From: Psychroflexus halocasei
GTDB lineage: Bacteria > Bacteroidota > Bacteroidia > Flavobacteriales > Flavobacteriaceae
Length of the DNA stretch: 36,919 bases
Direction of reading: 5' to 3'
Assembly: GCF_900107595.1 (NCBI RefSeq)
Contig: NZ_FNQF01000012.1
Span: 1-36,919 of the forward strand
Under the pieces are notes generated by a model that saw nothing but the letters and a program-made list of their open reading frames with translations, made no database searches and was not told the DNA's origin. This document shows, piece by piece, positions 1 to 8,200 of this stretch. The position numbers and the translations under genes were made by a program. Each line of letters begins with the position of its first letter. Position 1 is the first letter of the stretch.

Positions 1-125
1 ATGCAATTAATCTATACAACGAAATAAGATTACACTTATCTTTAGATTTTAAAACTCCAAGTATGGTGTATAAATTATCAGCCTAAAATAAATTTTAACC
101 TGTAGCCATATTTCAGGACTAGACA
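1..125 (+). mobile_element. Right end of an IS3-family insertion sequence (partial)
   Basis: The window opens inside an insertion sequence. Its right terminus is read as the stretch ending CAGGACTAGACA at 125. The reverse complement begins TGTCTAGTCCTGAAAT, which fits the TG...CA termini of IS3-family elements. Immediately after 125 the reading frame of an interrupted higB toxin gene resumes, and that fixes the boundary. The left end is outside the window, so neither the matching inverted repeat nor a target-site duplication can be checked. Confidence 0.72.
3..86 (+). CDS. IS3-family transposase OrfB, C-terminal end only
   Basis: Frame 3 is open from the window edge to a TAA at 84-86 and encodes 27 residues. 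It reads AINLYNEIRLHLSLDF and then KTPSMVY. This matches the C-terminal signature of IS3-family OrfB (DDE, rve superfamily) transposases, typically YNxxRPHxSLxxxTPxxxY. The catalytic DDE domain lies upstream of the window, so intactness of the transposase is unknown. The usual Pro after Arg is Leu here. The stop falls about 40 bases before the element's terminus, as is normal for IS3 elements. Confidence 0.72.
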   Translation, partial: AINLYNEIRLHLSLDFKTPSMVYKLSA

Positions 126-312
126 AAAACTTAGAATTTTAAATAGTTCTCAAAATATTATGGATTTAAAAATCCCACCTTCAAACCGACTTGAAAAACT
201 CACTGGTAAACTAAAGGATTTTTATAGTATTAGGATAAATAAACAATGGCGAATAATTTTTCAATGGATTAATGAGGACGCAGAGAATGTTGAAATTATA
301 GACTATCATTAA
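126..312 (+). pseudogene. higB: higB-type toxin, 5'-truncated by the IS insertion
   Basis: The frame running through 127-312 encodes KLRILNSSQNIMDLKIPP, then NRLEKL, YSIRINKQWRIIFQW and a final VEIIDYH. These are the conserved C-terminal two thirds of HigB toxins, RelE-superfamily ribosome-dependent mRNA interferases of about 92 residues. The N-terminal third is missing and is replaced by the IS3 terminus. The catalytic fold should therefore be lost. An internal ATG at 160 could still give a 50-residue peptide. The stop lies 11 bases before higA, the normal higB-higA order and spacing. Family assignment is by motif recognition; inactivity is inferred. Confidence 0.8.
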
Positions 313-323
313 AAACAATAAAA

Positions 324-626
324 ATGGAAAAATTAGAAAACATACATCCTGGAGAAATATTAGATCTTGATTTTCTTAAACCTTTAGAAATTTCAGCTTA
401 CAGACTTTCAAAAGATTTGAATATACCACAAACTAGAGTTTCTGAAATTATAAAGGGAAGAAGAAGGATAACTGCTGATACGGCTCTAAGATTAAGTAAA
501 TATTTTGGAAACTCGGCTAAGTTTTGGCTTGGACTTCAAAATGATTTTGATATTGAAGAAGAATGTCAATCCAAAAAAGAAGCTTTAGATAAAATAAAGA
601 AACATAAGAGTCAAAGTGTCGCTTGA
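324..626 (+). CDS. higA: HigA-family antitoxin, XRE helix-turn-helix
   Basis: A 100-residue protein that begins MEKLENIHPGEIL, the usual HigA/VapI opening, and carries an XRE helix-turn-helix over roughly residues 24-60 (YRLSKDLNIPQTRVSEI, then GRRRIT and ALRLSKYFG). It ends with the FWLGLQNDFDI stretch typical of the family. HigA antitoxins bind and neutralise HigB and repress their own operon. Here the partner toxin is truncated by an IS element, so the antitoxin is an orphan as far as this window shows. The native promoter upstream of higB has been separated by the insertion, so expression may now depend on the IS or on an internal signal. Confidence 0.88.
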   Translation: MEKLENIHPGEILDLDFLKPLEISAYRLSKDLNIPQTRVSEIIKGRRRITADTALRLSKYFGNSAKFWLGLQNDFDIEEECQSKKEALDKIKKHKSQSVA

Positions 627-653
627 GACTAATGAAATATCTATACCAAACTT

Positions 654-693
654 AAAAACGTCAAGAATTTTAAATTTAATTCTTGACGTTTTT
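654..693. terminator. Bidirectional intrinsic terminator between higA and rdgB
   Basis: AAAAACGTCAAGAATT at 654-669 pairs perfectly with AATTCTTGACGTTTTT at 678-693 around an 8-nt loop. A-tracts and T-tracts flank the stem on both strands, so it can end both the higA transcript and the long minus-strand operon that finishes with rdgB. Confidence 0.9.
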
Positions 694-709
694 ATTTACT
701 CTTTTTTCA

Positions 710-1276
710 TTAAAGACTTTTAATAAATTTTTGAAAAGCCAAAGCTCTATGGCTGATTGTATTTTTCAATTCAGATGACATTTCTGCAAAACTTTGCTCA
801 TAATTATCTGGCTGAAATAAAGCATCATAACCAAAGCCGCCTTCTCCTCTCTCCTGCTCTAAAATTTCACCCTTACAAATTCCTTTGAAATTTGTTATTT
901 CACCATTATTCACAAAACAAATCACGGTTTTAAAATGAGCTTTTCTATTATTTTTCGAGTTTAATTCTTTGAGTAATTTTTGTCTGTTTGCTTCATCACT
1001 TTTCTCTTCGCTCGCATAACGTGCTGATCTTACACCTGGCTCTCCATTCAGCGCATCAACTTCAAGACCTGTATCATCAGCAAAACAAGGCATTCCAAAA
1101 TGTTTTGCAATAGTTTCAGCTTTAATTTGTGCGTTACCTTCAATCGTGTCAGAAGTTTCTTCAATATCATCGTGATAACCTAAATCAGTGAGTGAAACCA
1201 GCTCATATTGCTCTGGCATCATTTCACTAACTTCCTTGAGTTTATTGGCATTGTGTGTTGCAAAAATGAGTTTCAT
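710..1276 (-). CDS. rdgB: XTP/dITP diphosphatase (RdgB/HAM1)
   Basis: A 188-residue house-cleaning pyrophosphatase that hydrolyses non-canonical purine triphosphates (XTP, dITP, ITP) to the monophosphate, keeping deaminated bases out of DNA and RNA. It shows the nucleotide-binding N-terminus IFATHNANK (residues 4-12), the FADDTGLEVDALNG motif, the GVRSARYA motif, GFGYDALF and the C-terminal SHRALAFQKF. Length and motif order are normal. Its ATG overlaps the stop of the DUF58 gene by one base (TAATG), so translation is probably coupled. It is the last gene of the minus-strand MoxR operon and is followed by a strong terminator. Confidence 0.95.
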   Translation of the reverse strand: MKLIFATHNANKLKEVSEMMPEQYELVSLTDLGYHDDIEETSDTIEGNAQIKAETIAKHFGMPCFADDTGLEVDALNGEPGVRSARYASEEKSDEANRQKLLKELNSKNNRKAHFKTVICFVNNGEITNFKGICKGEILEQERGEGGFGYDALFQPDNYEQSFAEMSSELKNTISHRALAFQKFIKSL

Positions 1277-2604
1277 TATATCAATCCTTTGGCTTTAATT
1301 TCTAAATATTTATTAATGGTATTGACTGACAAATCTTGAGGTTTTGTCAAAATTGATTGAATACCATTTGCGTTTAATGACTTCACCATTAGCCTTTTTT
1401 CATAAGAAAATTTTTCGGCGACAGTTTTTTCATAAACACTTGTAATATCTTCCGCTTTAGCATGAATCATCTCATCAATTTCAGTGTTTTCGAACAAAAC
1501 AACCACAACTAAATGCTTTCGAGATAAAGCTCTCAGGTAAGGTAATTGTCGCTCTAAACTCACTTGATGTTCAAAGTTTGTATAAACTAAAAGCATGGAA
1601 CGCTGCGTGATTGAGCGTTTGACTTGCGCATATAATCGCTGAAAATCTGAAACTAAATAATTTGACTCAATATTATAAAGCTTTTCTAAAACGCGATTAA
1701 GCTGAGTTTTTTTATCAGTTGCTTTAATAAAATCACGACAGTCTTCAGCAAAGGTCATCAAGCCTATTTTATCATTCTTTTTTAAAGCAATATTACTAAA
1801 AGCTAAAGTTGAATTAATCGCATAATCTAATAACGACAGGCTTTCAAAAGGCATTTTCATCAATCGTCCACGATCGATGATATTGTAAATTGGCTGAGAT
1901 TTTTCATCCTGATATTGATTTACCATCAATTGGTCGTATTTAGCTGTCGTTTTCCAATTAATCGTCCTAACATCATCACCTGGCACATATTCCTTGATTT
2001 GCTCAAACTCTAGGGTGTGACCAATTCGTCTGATTTTTTTAGCTCCAAAATCTGACTGCCTATCAAGCGCCAAAAATGCCAAAGCTTGCATTTGAATGTA
2101 AGATGGATAAACTTTCACCTCAGCATCTGCATCAAATCTGTATCGCCTTTTTATCAATCTAATGGGAGATGACACAAAGCAGTTGATCGCACCAAAAACG
2201 TAAGTCCCACGTTCTTTAGGTGTGAGTAAATAGGTGAATTCTGACTTTTCTTTTGTCTGTAATTTTATTCTTTTATAGAAATCTCTTTTCTGAAATTGAA
2301 TCGGAATTTCATCAATCACTTCAACATCTATTGAGAAGTTGTAGGCGTTTTCAACTTGAACCAAAACAGGGTTTTCATCGCTGTTTGAAAATTTATCAGT
2401 TAAAACACGTTTTGCTTTAAAAGCTTTATTTTTATATAATGTCAGTGTTTCTGTTAACACTAGAAAAACAAGAAATATCAACAGAAGCCAAGCTGGCAAA
2501 TACAAAAAATGTAGCCAAGCGGACAACAAAAAAACAGCAGCAATGCTGAATAAGCTGATAAAAAATCGCTGACTAAAAAAAAGTGATTTAATAAATTTGA
2601 GCAC
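1276..2604 (-). CDS. DUF58 domain protein (MoxR-associated)
   Basis: A 442-residue protein with two hydrophobic segments near the N-terminus (about residues 14-50), then a cytoplasmic-type body carrying the DUF58 core: VPGDDVRTINWKTTAKYDQL near residues 207-226 and a von Willebrand A-like region starting IIDRGRLM. DUF58 proteins are almost always encoded next to MoxR ATPases and are thought to be their partners; no reaction is established. The start is GTG at 2604, giving MLKFIKSLFF, and overlaps the moxR stop (TAG then GTG), which supports both the start and coupling. The position between moxR and rdgB is typical of Flavobacteriaceae. Confidence 0.88.
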   Translation of the reverse strand: MLKFIKSLFFSQRFFISLFSIAAVFLLSAWLHFLYLPAWLLLIFLVFLVLTETLTLYKNKAFKAKRVLTDKFSNSDENPVLVQVENAYNFSIDVEVIDEIPIQFQKRDFYKRIKLQTKEKSEFTYLLTPKERGTYVFGAINCFVSSPIRLIKRRYRFDADAEVKVYPSYIQMQALAFLALDRQSDFGAKKIRRIGHTLEFEQIKEYVPGDDVRTINWKTTAKYDQLMVNQYQDEKSQPIYNIIDRGRLMKMPFESLSLLDYAINSTLAFSNIALKKNDKIGLMTFAEDCRDFIKATDKKTQLNRVLEKLYNIESNYLVSDFQRLYAQVKRSITQRSMLLVYTNFEHQVSLERQLPYLRALSRKHLVVVVLFENTEIDEMIHAKAEDITSVYEKTVAEKFSYEKRLMVKSLNANGIQSILTKPQDLSVNTINKYLEIKAKGLI

Positions 2605-3650
2605 TATCTCGGGATTTCTACAGATTTCACAATCATATCAACCACATCTTCAGTGTTCATGCCTTCCATTTCCTTTTCCGGTGTGAGCACTATACGATGA
2701 TTTAAAACAGGTTCTAAAGATTTTTTAATATCATCTGGCGTCACAAAATCTCGGCCTTGTATTGCAGCAAAAACTTTAGAAGTATTTAATATTGCGATTG
2801 AAGCTCTCGGCGAAGCACCTAAAATGAGATGTGGATGTTGACGCGTTTGATGCACAATTTCAGCGATGTAATCAAAAAGCTTATCCTCAACAATCACATC
2901 TTTTAATAAGTTGCGATATTTCAATAAATCATCAGCGTTTAAGACCGATTGAATCAAGGAAATTGCATCTTTATTTTTACGTTCGTGATGCGTTTTGATC
3001 ACTTCTTTTTCTTCTTCTAAGCTTGGATAAGTGAGTTTTATTTTAAATAAAAATCTATCGAGTTGCGCTTCTGGCAAAGCGTAGGTTCCCTCCTGCTCAA
3101 TCGGGTTTTGAGTAGCGACAACCATAAATGGCGGCGGCATTTTGTAAGTTGTGCCATCCATCGTGATTTGTTGTTCTTCCATGACCTCAAACAAAGCTGA
3201 CTGTGTTTTTGCAGGAGCTCGGTTAATTTCATCAATCAAAACAATATTTGAAAAAATCGGTCCTTTTTTAAACTCAAATTCTGATTTTTCTTTGCTGTAA
3301 ATCGATGTTCCTAAAACATCACTCGGCATCAAATCTGGCGTAAACTGAATACGATTAAATGAGGTATCTATCGTTTTTGCAAATAGTTTTGACGTAATCG
3401 TTTTTGCAATTCCTGGCACACCCTCAATCAAAACGTGGCCATCTGCCAGCAGACTCACAATTAATAAATCGATGAATTTATCTTGACCGATAATCACTTG
3501 CTGAATTTGACTTTTAAGTTGCGAAACAGCTTCTTTTAAGTTTTCTAAAGGAATGCGAGCATCAAACTCTGAAGAATGTTCTGTCGTTTGCTCAATGCTT
3601 TCAATATTTTGCTCTGTATTTTTCTGTTCTTCTGAATTAAATTCTTCCAT
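2604..3650 (-). CDS. MoxR-family AAA+ ATPase
   Basis: A 348-residue AAA+ ATPase. After a polar N-terminal tail of about 40 residues come the Walker A GVPGIAKT, Walker [11 protein letters not shown], the sensor-1 region [14 protein letters not shown] and the LPEAQLDRF segment. The C-terminal lid domain contains [18 protein letters not shown]. MoxR proteins are thought to act as chaperones that mature or activate partner complexes, often vWA or DUF58 proteins. Here the DUF58 partner is directly downstream and overlapping, with predicted membrane proteins upstream. The gap to the preceding gene is one base. No residue of the ATPase core appears to be missing. Confidence 0.93.
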   Translation of the reverse strand: MEEFNSEEQKNTEQNIESIEQTTEHSSEFDARIPLENLKEAVSQLKSQIQQVIIGQDKFIDLLIVSLLADGHVLIEGVPGIAKTITSKLFAKTIDTSFNRIQFTPDLMPSDVLGTSIYSKEKSEFEFKKGPIFSNIVLIDEINRAPAKTQSALFEVMEEQQITMDGTTYKMPPPFMVVATQNPIEQEGTYALPEAQLDRFLFKIKLTYPSLEEEKEVIKTHHERKNKDAISLIQSVLNADDLLKYRNLLKDVIVEDKLFDYIAEIVHQTRQHPHLILGASPRASIAILNTSKVFAAIQGRDFVTPDDIKKSLEPVLNHRIVLTPEKEMEGMNTEDVVDMIVKSVEIPR

Positions 3651-3651
3651 A

Positions 3652-4848
3652 TTATTGATAAGGATTTAGATATTCTTCGAGTAAAATTAAATCTTTTTTT
3701 GAGACTGTCTTCAACTGATTAATTCGCTCGATATATTTGAATGTGTTTATGATGTGCTCCTCTGATTGTTCAGATTTTAGAGCTAAATTTTTAATAAAAG
3801 TTTTGTCTATATCTTGTGTTTGCAAATGATATTTTTGTCTGATTTTTGCAAAAAACAAATCAATTTTCAGCATTGCAATTTTTTTATGATTGCTTTTATT
3901 CACATACATGTCAGCAATTGTTTTGACATATTCGTATGATTTATTTTGCAATGGCTTCACGATTTTAATCGCTTTCTGCTTGCGTTTGCCTTCAAAGAAA
4001 ATAAAAATAATCAAACTTATAATCAAAAGATAATAAGTGATTCTGAGATATTTATTGTTCAATAAATAATGCAATAAACTATCAATAGTTTCTCGTCCGT
4101 TTTTATAATAAGCATCCCAAACAATAGGTTTTGAAGTGTCAACAAACTGCATCACCGCTGAAGTATAGCGATAATTATCATCTGTTAGTAAAAAATGATT
4201 TGAGAATACTTCTGGCATTGTATGTAAATAAAATTGACCTTTCCCAAAAGGAACTTTGATGAAGTTGACATGCATTCTATTGTTAACAATACTATCAGAA
4301 TCTGCTCTAAATTCTCCTAAAATAGTCGTTTTGATTGTGTCAATTTCTTTGAAGTAAGCAAAGTAATTTTGATCTCTATCATAAAGTTTATCAGCACCAA
4401 TCTCAAAGTTTTCATTAGATAAACTCAACAAAGGTTTGTAGCTAATTCTATTATTTAAAGTTAATCCTGAAACCAACATATTTAAGGTGTCCATAATTGC
4501 TGGCGCGGTTGATGTCGCCATAAAAACATCATTTCCTCTTTCAACCCATTGCAATAAAGAATCAGTTTCGGCACCGTTGATTGCTATGTAACTATTGATT
4601 AATAAAAGTGTTTTGAGAGAATCATTTTTTTCAGAAATCAACTCAAAAGGTGGTCGATTATTCATTTGAAAATCGAGGTCACTTTCTTGTAATTGATCAA
4701 AAAACACTTTTGTTCCTAAAGGAATTTTTGCTTCGCGATGATAGCTTGGCGTCCAATCCAAAGGTTCCTTAGCCGTTGCTTCTAATAGAAATATAAAAAG
4801 CACCAAAAACACAAACAAACCAATCATGATTTTAAAAGATCTATTCAT
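3652..4848 (-). CDS. DUF4350-like membrane protein
   Basis: A 398-residue protein with an N-terminal hydrophobic helix (about residues 7-24) and a second helix near residues 270-285 (ITYYLLIISLIIFIFF) followed by a basic stretch and a cytoplasmic C-terminal helical domain. The intervening roughly 240 residues should lie in the periplasm and resemble the DUF4350/GldG-like fold, with a TLLLINSYIAI strand and an FGKGQFYLHTMPEVFSNH segment. Such proteins are standard members of the Bacteroidota MoxR-DUF58 locus. Biochemical role unknown. It overlaps its upstream neighbour by 8 bases, so it is part of the same transcript. Confidence 0.75.
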   Translation of the reverse strand: MNRSFKIMIGLFVFLVLFIFLLEATAKEPLDWTPSYHREAKIPLGTKVFFDQLQESDLDFQMNNRPPFELISEKNDSLKTLLLINSYIAINGAETDSLLQWVERGNDVFMATSTAPAIMDTLNMLVSGLTLNNRISYKPLLSLSNENFEIGADKLYDRDQNYFAYFKEIDTIKTTILGEFRADSDSIVNNRMHVNFIKVPFGKGQFYLHTMPEVFSNHFLLTDDNYRYTSAVMQFVDTSKPIVWDAYYKNGRETIDSLLHYLLNNKYLRITYYLLIISLIIFIFFEGKRKQKAIKIVKPLQNKSYEYVKTIADMYVNKSNHKKIAMLKIDLFFAKIRQKYHLQTQDIDKTFIKNLALKSEQSEEHIINTFKYIERINQLKTVSKKDLILLEEYLNPYQ

Positions 4849-5617
4849 TTTTCTTGGTTTTAGGAATTTGACTTAATAAGTCTTCAAAATCTTTTTTTAC
4901 AATTACAAATAATGAATCATCAACAGCAAAATCACCATACCAGATATAATCATAATAGCGTGTTACCTCCGAAAAAAGATCATCTAAAACTGTTTTTGAC
5001 AATTCTTTTTGGTAAGCTTCATTTGTTTTTTGATACTCATAATCGATGAGTTCTTTATCGCGTAATTTCTTTAAAATCAATAAAAAATAATAGCGTGTTG
5101 CTAACCTGTATTCAGCGTCAGCAATTGCTTTTTCAATAAGTTTCGGGATGTCTTTTTGATTGATAATTTCTTCCTCTTCTGTCCAATTCAATTCTGAAGA
5201 ATTTGAATTTTTTAAAAAAGATTGACCTGGGTTGTATTTCGCAAATAAATAGATAATTAAGAAAATTAATCCGGCAATTGAGCCCCATTTGAGGATAAAA
5301 CCCAAAACACTCCAAAAGTTTGAGCCATCAACATCAGCAAAAAGCCAATTTAAAAACTCATTCCATTTAAGAGTCGCCCAATTTTTAAATCGTTGCCATA
5401 AGCTAGGTTCTTCAATATATTCCGTGTAATCAAAATCAGAATCATTAAGATATTCTTCTTTAAAATCTGATTCAAAAAAATCTTTTTGTTGGTAAGTTTC
5501 ATCATCGTATTGAAGCTCATTTTGTGCAAAACTTGGCAACACAAAACCTAGCAACATGATGATGAAGCTTAATTTAAAAATATATAAATATATGTTATGA
5601 AATTTCTTCTCCACCAA
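4841..5617 (-). CDS. DUF4129-like membrane protein of the MoxR locus
   Basis: A 258-residue protein with an N-terminal signal peptide (hydrophobic FIIMLLGFVLPSFAQ), an acidic periplasmic stretch, one transmembrane helix at about residues 103-124 (GFILKWGSIAGLIFLIIYLF) and a cytoplasmic C-terminal region with AIADAEYRLATRYYFLLILKK and RYYDYIWYGDF, the pattern of DUF4129 proteins. No ATG is available at the 5' end. The frame offers TTG at 5617 or GTG at 5614, and either makes a complete signal peptide. It overlaps the end of the upstream gene by about 20 bases, which may favour reinitiation. Exact function unknown. Confidence 0.72.
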   Translation of the reverse strand: MVEKKFHNIYLYIFKLSFIIMLLGFVLPSFAQNELQYDDETYQQKDFFESDFKEEYLNDSDFDYTEYIEEPSLWQRFKNWATLKWNEFLNWLFADVDGSNFWSVLGFILKWGSIAGLIFLIIYLFAKYNPGQSFLKNSNSSELNWTEEEEIINQKDIPKLIEKAIADAEYRLATRYYFLLILKKLRDKELIDYEYQKTNEAYQKELSKTVLDDLFSEVTRYYDYIWYGDFAVDDSLFVIVKKDFEDLLSQIPKTKKNE

Positions 5618-6500
5618 TTCTTTCTATCTCTTCACGCTGACCTGTGCTGTTATGAAATTCATCTAAATTAAAATAAATATATGCGGAGCTAATTACGGAA
5701 ATTGTCATTAAAACATAACTCGCAATTGTCGATATTGCATAGAAAATAATATACCACCAACTTCCCATGTAATTCATACTAATATCACCTGATTGAGATG
5801 CTGCAGTAAAGCCTTCAATTAAGCCCAAGATAATCATCGGAACTTGAAAAATACTACTGATAAAAGAAACTAGAAGTCCGATGACAATTAAAGTTAAAAA
5901 TGTCATCCACCAATTTTGTTTAATCAAAGTAAAACATGAGCTAAAAGCATCTGTTAAAGGCTCATGATTGAAAACCATAATTGAAAAAATCAATGATAAA
6001 GTCACAAATAAATAAATCCCAGGAATGATAAAGAAAAGTGTTCCTATTGCGGAAACTATTGAAACAACAAGTACAGCTCCTAAAATTGGGAAAAACTTTG
6101 AACGCATATTTTTGACAACATGACTTTCAATAATTTCACCATCATCTAAAACAGATTTGATGCAATAAAGCACGCAAGAAATTAAAGCTGTGTAAGTTGC
6201 AATTGACAAAATAACCAGTAAAACAGAAACTAGTGAAGTGGTCAGAAAGCTTTGTCCAAAAGCAGACGAGAAAAAATCTGTACTCACGCCACTTTGTGCA
6301 TCTTCACCTGATAAAGTTAAAAGATTACCTGTTGATTTTTGAATGTAAGAGCCAACAATTGTTGTCAATAAGATTAAAGGGCCGACATGTTTGAAAAAAA
6401 CTGTAAAAAAAGATTTAGCGTGATTTCTATAAAAGCTAAAAGTATCTGTAATGATTGCGCCTAAATCGCGCTTTTTTCTAAATTTAATCTGCTTTTGCAT
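5595..6500 (-). CDS. Polytopic membrane protein of the MoxR locus
   Basis: A 301-residue protein with a short basic N-terminus (KFRKKRDLGAIITDTFSFY) and about six hydrophobic segments, at roughly residues 37-55, 85-115, 135-165, 166-182, 198-225 and 250-275. The shape recalls the DUF975/YIP1-like or glycerophosphodiesterase-membrane-domain proteins found in this position in Bacteroidota. I do not recognise a catalytic motif. It overlaps spoIIM upstream by 17 bases and the DUF4129-like gene downstream by about 20, so it is tightly built into the operon. A scaffold or transport role would be a guess. Confidence 0.75.
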   Translation of the reverse strand: MQKQIKFRKKRDLGAIITDTFSFYRNHAKSFFTVFFKHVGPLILLTTIVGSYIQKSTGNLLTLSGEDAQSGVSTDFFSSAFGQSFLTTSLVSVLLVILSIATYTALISCVLYCIKSVLDDGEIIESHVVKNMRSKFFPILGAVLVVSIVSAIGTLFFIIPGIYLFVTLSLIFSIMVFNHEPLTDAFSSCFTLIKQNWWMTFLTLIVIGLLVSFISSIFQVPMIILGLIEGFTAASQSGDISMNYMGSWWYIIFYAISTIASYVLMTISVISSAYIYFNLDEFHNSTGQREEIERIGGEEIS

Positions 6501-7449
6501 ACTTTTTATTTAATTGGTGTGGCAAGATAACGTAATAATAAATGATCAACAATAATGAAGAAGCGATAATGAGAATCGCAAGCCAATCAGGCATTTCAGT
6601 GTGTCGCGTGACATAACCTTCAAGAAAACCTGCAATCACAAAAAATGGAATGCTGCTGATCACAATTTTCAATCCATCTTTTGCGCCTCTAATAAATGAA
6701 TCAAGTCTTTTGTAAGTGCCTGGCATCAGAAGGCTTTGTCCCATGACAAATCCTGCACAAATCGCAATAATAATCACAGAAATCTCAATTGTTCCGTGTA
6801 TCCAAATCGTACGCGCTGATTCCCAAAGCAAACCTTGATCATAAAAGAAATACTGAAAAGAACCCAACATAATAGCGTTTTGCATTGCGATATAAAGTGT
6901 TCCTAAACCAAACAATAAACCTAAGCTGAAAGCGGTTAATGAAACGCGAATATTATTAATTGTGATTCCAAGAAACATATCCGTCTGGTTAGCTTCTTTA
7001 TAAACTGCCATCGGATCGCCACTTCCTATATTTGCAATAGTGTTGTTAACGTAAGCATCACCCAAAATGAGCCTTACAAAATCACCATCACTCGCTGCTG
7101 AAAATGCACCGACTAAAGCAAAAAGAAGAAATATTGAAAAAGAAAACAGTAAATGTTTTTGATATTTATAAAACATCAACGGAAAATCACGCCTATAAAA
7201 ATTGATAAACGTGTAACGTGACTCTCTTTTGTTTTTGTAAATTTTTTGATGTGCCGAAACTGACAATTCATTTAAGTAAATATGTGTTTCGCTTTTTGGG
7301 TAAAAAGTTTGCGCATAACTGAGGTCATCTGTGATTTGAATGTATAGATTTGATAAAACTTCTGGATCAATTTGAGAATAATTCTTAAGAAGACTTTCAA
7401 ATTTTAACCAATTGTCCTTATTTTGTTTTATAAAAGCAGCCTCGCGCAT
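6484..7449 (-). CDS. SpoIIM-family (stage II sporulation protein M-like) membrane protein
   Basis: A protein of about 321 residues with a soluble helical N-terminal third and a membrane domain of five or so helices (for example HLLFSFSIFLLFALVGAF, VSLTAFSLGLLFGLGTLYIA, and the WIHGTIEISVIIIAICAGFV segment whose HGxxE motif is characteristic of the family). I choose the ATG at 7449 because it gives MREAAFIKQNKDNW, the opening I know from Flavobacteriaceae homologues. An upstream ATG at 7488 would add 13 residues and make the start codon overlap that of the divergent RDD gene. The organism does not sporulate as far as known for the group. It is the first gene of the MoxR operon; function unproven. 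Confidence 0.87.
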   Translation of the reverse strand: MREAAFIKQNKDNWLKFESLLKNYSQIDPEVLSNLYIQITDDLSYAQTFYPKSETHIYLNELSVSAHQKIYKNKRESRYTFINFYRRDFPLMFYKYQKHLLFSFSIFLLFALVGAFSAASDGDFVRLILGDAYVNNTIANIGSGDPMAVYKEANQTDMFLGITINNIRVSLTAFSLGLLFGLGTLYIAMQNAIMLGSFQYFFYDQGLLWESARTIWIHGTIEISVIIIAICAGFVMGQSLLMPGTYKRLDSFIRGAKDGLKIVISSIPFFVIAGFLEGYVTRHTEMPDWLAILIIASSLLLIIYYYVILPHQLNKKYAKAD

Positions 7450-7486
7450 GAGATGTTGAAATAATTTATCCAAAGAAAAACAATTC

Positions 7487-8200
7487 ATGAATATATATCA
7501 AATAGAAACCGCACAAAATGTGCAAATTCTTCAAACACCAGCTTCAGTTTTAAGCAGAATGTTAGCTTACCTAATTGATTACGCAGTATTGATCATGTAC
7601 ACCATTATCACAGTAGCAATTTTAGCCGCCATGGACATCACACCCTTTGAAAGTTGGGCGACAAGGCTTCTCATTGGTCTTCCTTTTCTTTTATATTTTT
7701 TACTATTTGAAGTTTTCATGAATGGTCAAACCATTGGTAAAAGGTTGATGAATATTCGAGTAGTTTCAATTGATGGTACAAAGCCGAAGTTTTCATCATA
7801 TCTCATCCGTTGGTTATTGCGTGTGATAGAAATTTCTATGACATCTGGTAGTATCGCAATTGTGACAATTCTGATTAACGGCAAAGGTCAACGCCTTGGT
7901 GATCTTGCTGCCAAAACAAGTGTCATTACTGAAAAACGAAAATCAAATTTCTCAAAAACCATTGCAACAGATTTACCTGAAGATTACACACCAAAGTATC
8001 CACAGGTGAGTTTATTGAGCGATGATGATATCAGACGCATAAATGAAATTTATAAATCGGCAAAAATTGAAGGAAAACAAGATTTAATTATAATTTTGGC
8101 CCAAAAAGTAGAAAAGCAAATGAACATCAAAGCCAACGAAAAACCTTTGTTCTTTTTAAAGCAGGTTCTTCAAGATTATAACTTCTATACGCAAGGCTAA
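7487..8200 (+). CDS. RDD family membrane protein
   Basis: A 237-residue protein. The RDD domain occupies residues 20-150: RMLAYLIDYAVLIMY (helix 1 with the Arg and Asp), a second helix around LLIGLPFLLYFLLFEVF, the NGQTIGKRLMNIRVV loop, and a third segment ending GQRLGDLAAKTSVI. The C-terminal 85 residues are polar and helical. RDD proteins are small membrane proteins; some are linked to ion exchange, but the role of this one is unknown. It diverges from the spoIIM/MoxR operon, a common pairing in this phylum, and its stop overlaps the ATG of the next gene (TAATG). Confidence 0.88.
   Translation: MNIYQIETAQNVQILQTPASVLSRMLAYLIDYAVLIMYTIITVAILAAMDITPFESWATRLLIGLPFLLYFLLFEVFMNGQTIGKRLMNIRVVSIDGTKPKFSSYLIRWLLRVIEISMTSGSIAIVTILINGKGQRLGDLAAKTSVITEKRKSNFSKTIATDLPEDYTPKYPQVSLLSDDDIRRINEIYKSAKIEGKQDLIIILAQKVEKQMNIKANEKPLFFLKQVLQDYNFYTQG

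Noticed and set aside
90-125. A second frame reading PVAIFQD that looks like part of HigB, suggesting a frameshift in higB
   Set aside because: These bases belong to the terminal inverted repeat of the IS3 element; the resemblance to the HigB segment is coincidental and the true HigB frame resumes only after 125.
6484-7488. SpoIIM-family start at 7488, which would make its ATG overlap the ATG of the divergent RDD gene
   Set aside because: The extra 13 residues are not part of the family opening; MREAAFIKQNK from 7449 matches homologues and leaves 37 bases between the genes.
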